DNA from: Hypoxylon rubiginosum
Lineage: Eukaryota; Ascomycota; Sordariomycetes; Xylariales; Hypoxylaceae
DNA: 64,000 nt
Reading direction: 5' to 3'
NCBI GenBank assembly: GCA_902806565.1
Contig: CADCXA010000065.1
Coordinates: 522,640 to 586,639 of the forward strand
Shown one piece after another: positions 57,401 through 64,000 of the stretch. Under the pieces are notes generated by a model. The model saw only the letters and a program-made list of their open reading frames with translations. It did not search any database and was not told the DNA's origin. The position numbers and the translations under genes are program-made. Position 1 is the first letter of the stretch. Every line of letters starts with the position of its first letter.

Positions 57401-60400
57401 TAAATTTTTTAACTTTTATTTAATAAAAATATAATTTATATTTAAAATTAATATTTAATAAAATTATTTTTTAAAGTTAAATTATATTTTTATTTATATT
57501 AAATAATATATATTTTTTAATTATATATATTTTTATAATTTTTTAAAATAACTTTATAATATTAATATTATAACTTTAATTATTAACTTATATATAAACC
57601 TTAAATAAATCCTTTAAAATAGTTTTTTATTATTTAATATATATTTCTAAATTTATTTATTTTTAATAAAAAAACTTAAATAATTAAAACTTATTTTTTA
57701 ATATTCTTTAATTATTAATTATATATATATTATTATTTTTATTAAATAAAAAATCCTTTATTTTATTAAAATCCTTTTTTATAAACTTATAAATTTATTT
57801 AGATTTAATATTTTTATATATTTATTAAATTTAATTATTAAATAAATATAATAAACTTTTTTATAATAAATATTTTAATAAAACCATTTATTATTATATT
57901 CTTTATAAAAATATAAATAATTTTAATTTAATTTATAAATACTTTTTATTATAAGTAATAATTATAAATACTTAAATATATTAATTTAATTTTTTATTTA
58001 TTATTATAATATATTATAATTTTTAAATTATTTAAACTTATATTAAACTTTATAATTAAATATAATATAAATATAACTTTTTTTATAATTTATATAAAAA
58101 ATAATAACTTTATTTTTATTACAAAAATAATTATTATATTGTTTTTATTTATATATTATTTAATTACTTTTTTAAATAACTTTATTATATATATTTATTA
58201 ATTTTTTTAATTAAAAATATTATTAGTAAATAAAATACTATTAATTATTTTAAATATATTAATATTTTTATATTATAAAAATAAATATTAAATAATAAGA
58301 AAATATTAAATTAATTAATTAGTTTTAAAATAATATTTATTATTAAAATTTATATTTAATTTAACTAATTAAAAAACTATAAAAATAATATTAAAATATA
58401 TAATTATTATATATAATATTAATTTAATATTTTATTAATATTATTAAATAAATTATTAAAAAATTAATTTTAATAAAAACAACAGTTTTTTATTTTTTAT
58501 AAAAGTTAAAAAAATAGTTTTTAGTTTTTTATTTATTAATAATTTATTTAACTTATTTATATATAAAAATTAAAAAAACTAAATTAGTTTTTTATTTTAA
58601 TTTTTAATTATTTTAATTTTAAAAAACCATTATAAATTATTTTCACTTATAAATTAATATTTTTTTTATAATTATTATATTATTATATTTATTGTTAATT
58701 ATTTATAATTTTAATATATAAAAATAATATTATTAATATAAAAAAAAATTAATATTTTATCTTTAAAAAAATAATAAAACTTATAAAAAACAACTTAAAA
58801 ATTTATTTTTATAAGTATTTTTATTAATTTCTTTTATTAAAATAAAAGATTTATTTTAATTTATATAATATTTTTAATATTTTAAAAACATTTTTATATA
58901 AATCTTTTTATTTAGATTTATATTTATAAATATGTTAATTTTATTATATTAAATTAATTTAAAATTAAATTTTATTATAATTATAATAAAAATTTAAAAT
59001 AATTTCTTTATTAATATTAAAATATAAATATTTAAATATTTATTTTTAATTTAATAATTTTTTTAAATTATTAATTTTATTTTATATTTTATAAATTATT
59101 TATATTTATTAAACTTATATATATATATTATAATAAAATTAAAATATTAAAATGTTAATATATCACGTAATATTTTAAGCTATATATAGTTTAAACTTAC
59201 TATATAATTTATTTAAATATTATATTAAAATAAATTTTTTTTTAAATATTATTTTTATTATATATAATATTTTAATATTAATTAAATATTTTTAATATAT
59301 CTTTTATATTTATTATTATTTATAATATTTTTTAATTATAAAATATTAAAGTTATATTTTATTATAATTAATATTTAACTTAAATTTTAATTTATATAAT
59401 TATAATTTTAAAAAGATTATTTTTATTTATTTTAATTAATACGATAACTTAATATTATATTAATTAAAATAAATATTATAAGCTTTTAAATATAAAAAGT
59501 TTAAAGTTTTTTATTTTTTTTTATTGTTTTTTTATTATTATTACGTTAAAACTTATATATTAAAAATCCTTTAATATTTATAAATAAAATTACTTATAAT
59601 ATTTACCAGTTAAATTAATATAATATTAATTAATTTATATATAATATTATTAATTATAAAATACTAATTAATTAAAACCTATAAAATTTTAACTTTAATT
59701 ATATAAAATCTTAATTATTAAAATATTAATTATAAAAATATTAAATATTTAAAATATTATATAAAATAAAATATTAAATAAAATATTAAGTAAAAGTTAA
59801 ATATAAAGAATTAATTTTAAAGTTTAAAAAACTTTATATAATTATTTTTTTAAGTTTAAATCCACGAGTTTAAATTTATAAGTTTAAATTTATAAGTTTA
59901 AATTTAAATTTATAAATTTAAATTTATAAGTTTAAATTAAGTTAAATTAAATTTTAAATATTAAAGTTTTAAAGTTTTAAAAAAAAGATTTAAAATAATA
60001 TTAAATCGATTAAAATATTAATTATATATAAAGAAATATAACTATTAAATATAAAAAAAAAGCTATAAAAAATCTATTAATATATACGTTTTAAAAAAGT
60101 TTTTTAAGGCTTATTTAAACTTGGTAATTATTATAATAAAACATAGCTTTAATATTTTATAATTAAAAAACATTATAAGTAATAATAAATATAAAACATA
60201 TATTAAAAATACGTCGATTAATATAAATATCTAATTAATATTAAAGCACTATATATAATAAAAATGGTATTTAAAAAAAAACTGTTTTAATATAATATTT
60301 AAATAAATTATATAATAAGTTTAAGTTATATATAATTTAAAATATTATATAATATTTTAACACCTTGGTATTTTAATCTTATTATATTATAAATTTAATT

Positions 60401-63400
60401 ACTAGTTTATTTATTGATTTATTTATTTATTTATTTTATATAATTTTAATTTAATAAAAACTTATTATTATTATAAAAAAAAGTTATAATAAAATTAAAA
60501 TATTAAAATATTAAAATATTACGTGATATTTTAATTTATATATAATTTAAATTTATTACGTAGCTTATTTAAATATTATTTTTATTATATATAATGTTTT
60601 AATATTAATTAAATATTTATATTAATTAATATATTTTTAATATATTTTTTATATTTATTATTATTTATAATACCTTTTAATTATAAAATATTAAAGCTAT
60701 ATTTTATTATAATATATTTATATATAATTTAAAATCTATTTATTATTAATAATTTATTATTTATATTTAATTTAAAAGTTTATATTTTTATAATTATTTA
60801 AATATAATTTCTTAAGTTTTTTTTAATTTTTATTTTAAAATATAGTTTTATAATGTTTTATAAATTTTTAAAAAAAGTGATAAATCCTTTTTATAAATTC
60901 TTTACTTTTTTCATAAAAGTTTTTATAACTTTTTAAATTTATATAATTTTAGATATAATATTAAATTTAAATTTATTTAACTTATAAAATAATATTATAA
61001 ATAATAAATTATTTATATTATTTATATTTTATTTATTAACTTTTTATATATTTATTTTAAAAACATATTAAAAATTATAACTTAATTTATTAAAATAATA
61101 TTTTTTATATTTTTATTTTAAGAAATATAATTTATAATATTTAACTTTATTTTTTTTATTTTATTATAAAAAACGTAATTTATAACACTTAATTTTAATT
61201 TTTTAATTATATTTAAAAAATTATAATTTATAATATTTCACTTTTTTTTTATTTTTATATTTAAAAAAAAATAATCTATAGTTTTTAATTTTATTATTAT
61301 TATTATAATATATAATAAAATAACTAATAAAAAAATAATATTAATAATAAAATATAATATAAATATAATTTTAATATAAAAATAATTAAATTTATTATTA
61401 TTATTATTTATTTTACGGTTTTATTTATTTTTATTTTTTATTAATATTTTTATTTTTATTTTATGTTTTTTAAAAACTAATAATTTTAAATTAATTTTTC
61501 TTTTATATTTTATAAAATAATATTTTAATTAACTAAATCTTAAATATTTTTTTTTATTATATATAATAAGTTATTTTTTAAAAATAAAATATTTTTATTA
61601 AATATAATATTTTTATTAAATATAACGTTTTATATTTTAAAAGTTTATTTTAATATAAAAACTTAAATATTATAAATATTTATAAAGTTATAATTTATTA
61701 AATAGTTTATTTATACTTTTAAATTAAAATATTAATATTATTTTTATTTTTATTTTATTTTTATAATAAATATAAATACTTTATATTTATATATTTTTAA
61801 ATAAGTTAAATATAATTTTTTATTAATAATTACACTATTTTTAAATACTAAATAAATATAAAAATACTTATATAAAAATAAATAATAACTTTAAAAACTT
61901 TTATTTATAAAGAATTTAAAAGTTTTAATTTTATATAATATATTATTTTATTATTAACTTATTATTATATTTAATAACGTTAATATTAAGTTAATATTAT
62001 TTTTAAATAATTTTAAATATTTAATTTAAAATTTTATTAATTAAATTTAAAATATAATTTTTAAAATAAAAATTTTAAACTTACTTTATATATTTATTAA
62101 TAATTAATATTATATATTAATATTTTTAAATTTTTATTTTTAAGTTATAAAAATTAATAATTAAACGTTTATTTAACTTATTTAATTATTTATAATATTT
62201 ATAATAATTAAACTTTTTAAACTTTTTATAACTATATATATTATATTTTATTATAATAATTTAATTGGTTCTTTTCATTAAATTAAATTTTTTAATTTTC
62301 ACTTTTTAAAAATAACTAAATATATAATTAAATACTTTTAATTTTATATAACCAAATTATAAATATTATAATTTATTAATTATTATATTTTAAAGTTATT
62401 TTATTTAAATATTAAATTTAATATTTTTTATATAAAATAAATAATTAATAAAATCTTTAAAAAAATCCTTTATAATATATTAATTTTATAATTATAAACG
62501 TTTTAATTTTTTTTTAAATTTTTAAAATATATATTTATTTCTTTATATTTTTATAAAAATTATATTTTTAATATATATTATTTAATATAATAAATATTAA
62601 TTAAATTAATTAAAAATATAAATAATAATCTTTAAATTTAAAATTATTAAGTTTTTTAAAAAGTAAATATTAATTTTAAATATAATTTATAAAATTAAAA
62701 ATATTCCTTTTATTTTTTTAATTACTTAAACTAATTAATTTTTATTTTATATAAATAATTTTTTTTTAGTTTTTTAATTAATTTAATAAATATATTATTT
62801 TTAATTATTTTATATTTAATTATTTTTTTTATAATAAAATTTGAGGTTTAATTTTTTAAAATTTCATTTTTAATAATATATTAATAGTTAATAATTTTAT
62901 AATAATTATAATAAACTAAATATAAAATATTTATTTTTTATAAATTATTAATAAATATATTAACTTATTTTCTTTTAATTATCTTAATTTATTTATTTAA
63001 ATAATTTTAACTGTGTAATTTATTATAATTTTTATTATTTTTACCTTATTTTAATTAATAAAAAGTTAAAAAATAATATCTTTTTTTTTCTTAACTTAAT
63101 ATTTAAATTTTTATTATAACTAAAGTTCGTGTTATTAAATAAAATAATAAATACTTTTTTTATAAAATAAAACTATATAAAAATTAATTATGAAAATATA
63201 TATTTATATAATTAAATATATTATTTTTAATTTTATTAATATTAAATAGTTTATAATTAGTTTTTTAATTATTTAAATTATTATTAAATAAAAATTTAAG
63301 ATTTTTTATTAATAGTTAAATATTAATAATATTTATAAAACTTTTTATTTTTATATTTATAATAACTAAATTTTATTTAATTATTTATATTTTAAAATTC

Positions 63401-64000
63401 TTAAGTATTTTTATTAGTTATTATATTATTTTTTTATATTATTTTTAAGTTTATAATTTTAATTAATTATTATATATTTTATTAATAATAAATAATTTCT
63501 TATATTATTTATATAAAATATCTATTAAATTAAAATACGTATTTTAATAATTTAAAAATATAAAATTAATAATTTAATTTTTTAATTTTTTAAATATTTA
63601 TTAATAAGTTTAATAAATTTTATAATTATATATATAAAAACCTTAACTTTTTTTATAAATAATTTTACTTTTTTTTATTATTTTTAATTTATTTTCTTTG
63701 GTTTTTATTTATTATAATTTAAAAATTATTATTTAATAAATTTTATGTTATTTATTAAACTTTTTTTTAAATAATTATTAATATTTAATTAAAATAATTT
63801 ATTTAATTATTTTAATGTTTTTATAAAATTAATATATTTTAAAAGTTTTAAATAAATACTTTTTATTTAAAACTTTTATTATTATTATTTTTAATTAAAT
63901 AAGTTATTATAAAAAACTTTTTTTTTTTCTGTTTTTAATATATTATTTTTTTTACTATTAATTAGATTTAAATTATAAAAATCTTTATTAATAATATATT
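54491..64000. repeat. Extremely AT-rich block without genes (RIP-type isochore)
   Basis: More than 9.5 kb, to the window end, is almost only A and T, with rare C and G that occur mostly as ACTTT/AAAGT contexts and few CpA or TpG. No open frame of note, RNA gene or clear repeat unit is visible. This fits DNA mutated to exhaustion by RIP, as in transposon graveyards, centromeres or subtelomeres of filamentous ascomycetes. Locally, TTTAAATTTATAAG is repeated (about 59868-59935). Confidence 0.75.

Noticed and set aside
54491..64000. Mitochondrial DNA insertion or CRISPR-like array
   Set aside because: No mitochondrial genes, no regular spacer-repeat unit; composition and the adjoining dead LINE fit RIP.

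Overview
The window is nuclear DNA of a filamentous ascomycete (Pezizomycotina, probably a sordariomycete; the genus cannot be read from the sequence). The grounds are many short introns (about 42-121 nt) with GTRWGY-type donors and CTRAY branch sites, fungal families (AflR-type Zn2Cys6 factor, DEF1, SesA-like domain, proteinase K-like subtilase, DHA2 transporters), the CCTAGGTACC-type palindromes common in such genomes, and a very AT-rich, RIP-like block at the right end.

Left part (1-34.6 kb): a transporter running off the left edge (1-635), an EthD-like relic, an AflR-type regulator (2.2-3.4 kb) beside a decayed membrane-protein gene and a relic of a reductase domain (4.8-5.2 kb), a SesA-like protein with amyloid-like repeats (7.0-8.2 kb), a small two-exon gene (10.2-10.7 kb), a Ser/Thr-rich protein (12.6-13.4 kb), a membrane kelch protein (15.4-18.2 kb), a conserved unknown (18.8-20.2 kb), DEF1 (22.7-25.8 kb), a secreted subtilisin-like protease (26.9-28.4 kb), a tRNA-derived SINE-like head (30.1 kb), a lineage-specific unknown (31.3-32.5 kb) and a probably decayed membrane-protein gene (33.8-34.6 kb). 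Long intergenic stretches separate these genes.

Middle (34.8-51.1 kb): a compact set of seven genes that I read as an unusual biosynthetic gene cluster: Gfo/Idh/MocA-type oxidoreductase (-), SAM methyltransferase (+), DHA2-type exporter (+), a P450 with an N-terminal beta-grasp-like domain (-), a membrane-anchored cytochrome b5 (-), a phenylalanine ammonia-lyase (+) and a second, membrane P450 (+). There is no polyketide synthase, NRPS or terpene synthase. The inferred logic is that PAL deaminates phenylalanine to cinnamate, the two P450s oxidise it (b5 as possible electron donor), the methyltransferase and oxidoreductase tailor it, and the transporter exports the product. Rule-based cluster finders keyed on backbone enzymes could miss it. 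Gene models were rebuilt by hand from splice signals and each keeps frame across all exons.

Right part (51.2-64 kb): a 346-bp hAT-like MITE with a perfect 8-bp target duplication sits 120 bp past the last cluster gene, followed by a small secreted-protein candidate, a degenerate non-LTR retrotransposon (RT plus RNase H) and about 9.5 kb of extremely AT-rich sequence without genes. A shorter AT-rich island (34.64-34.81 kb) marks the other side of the cluster.
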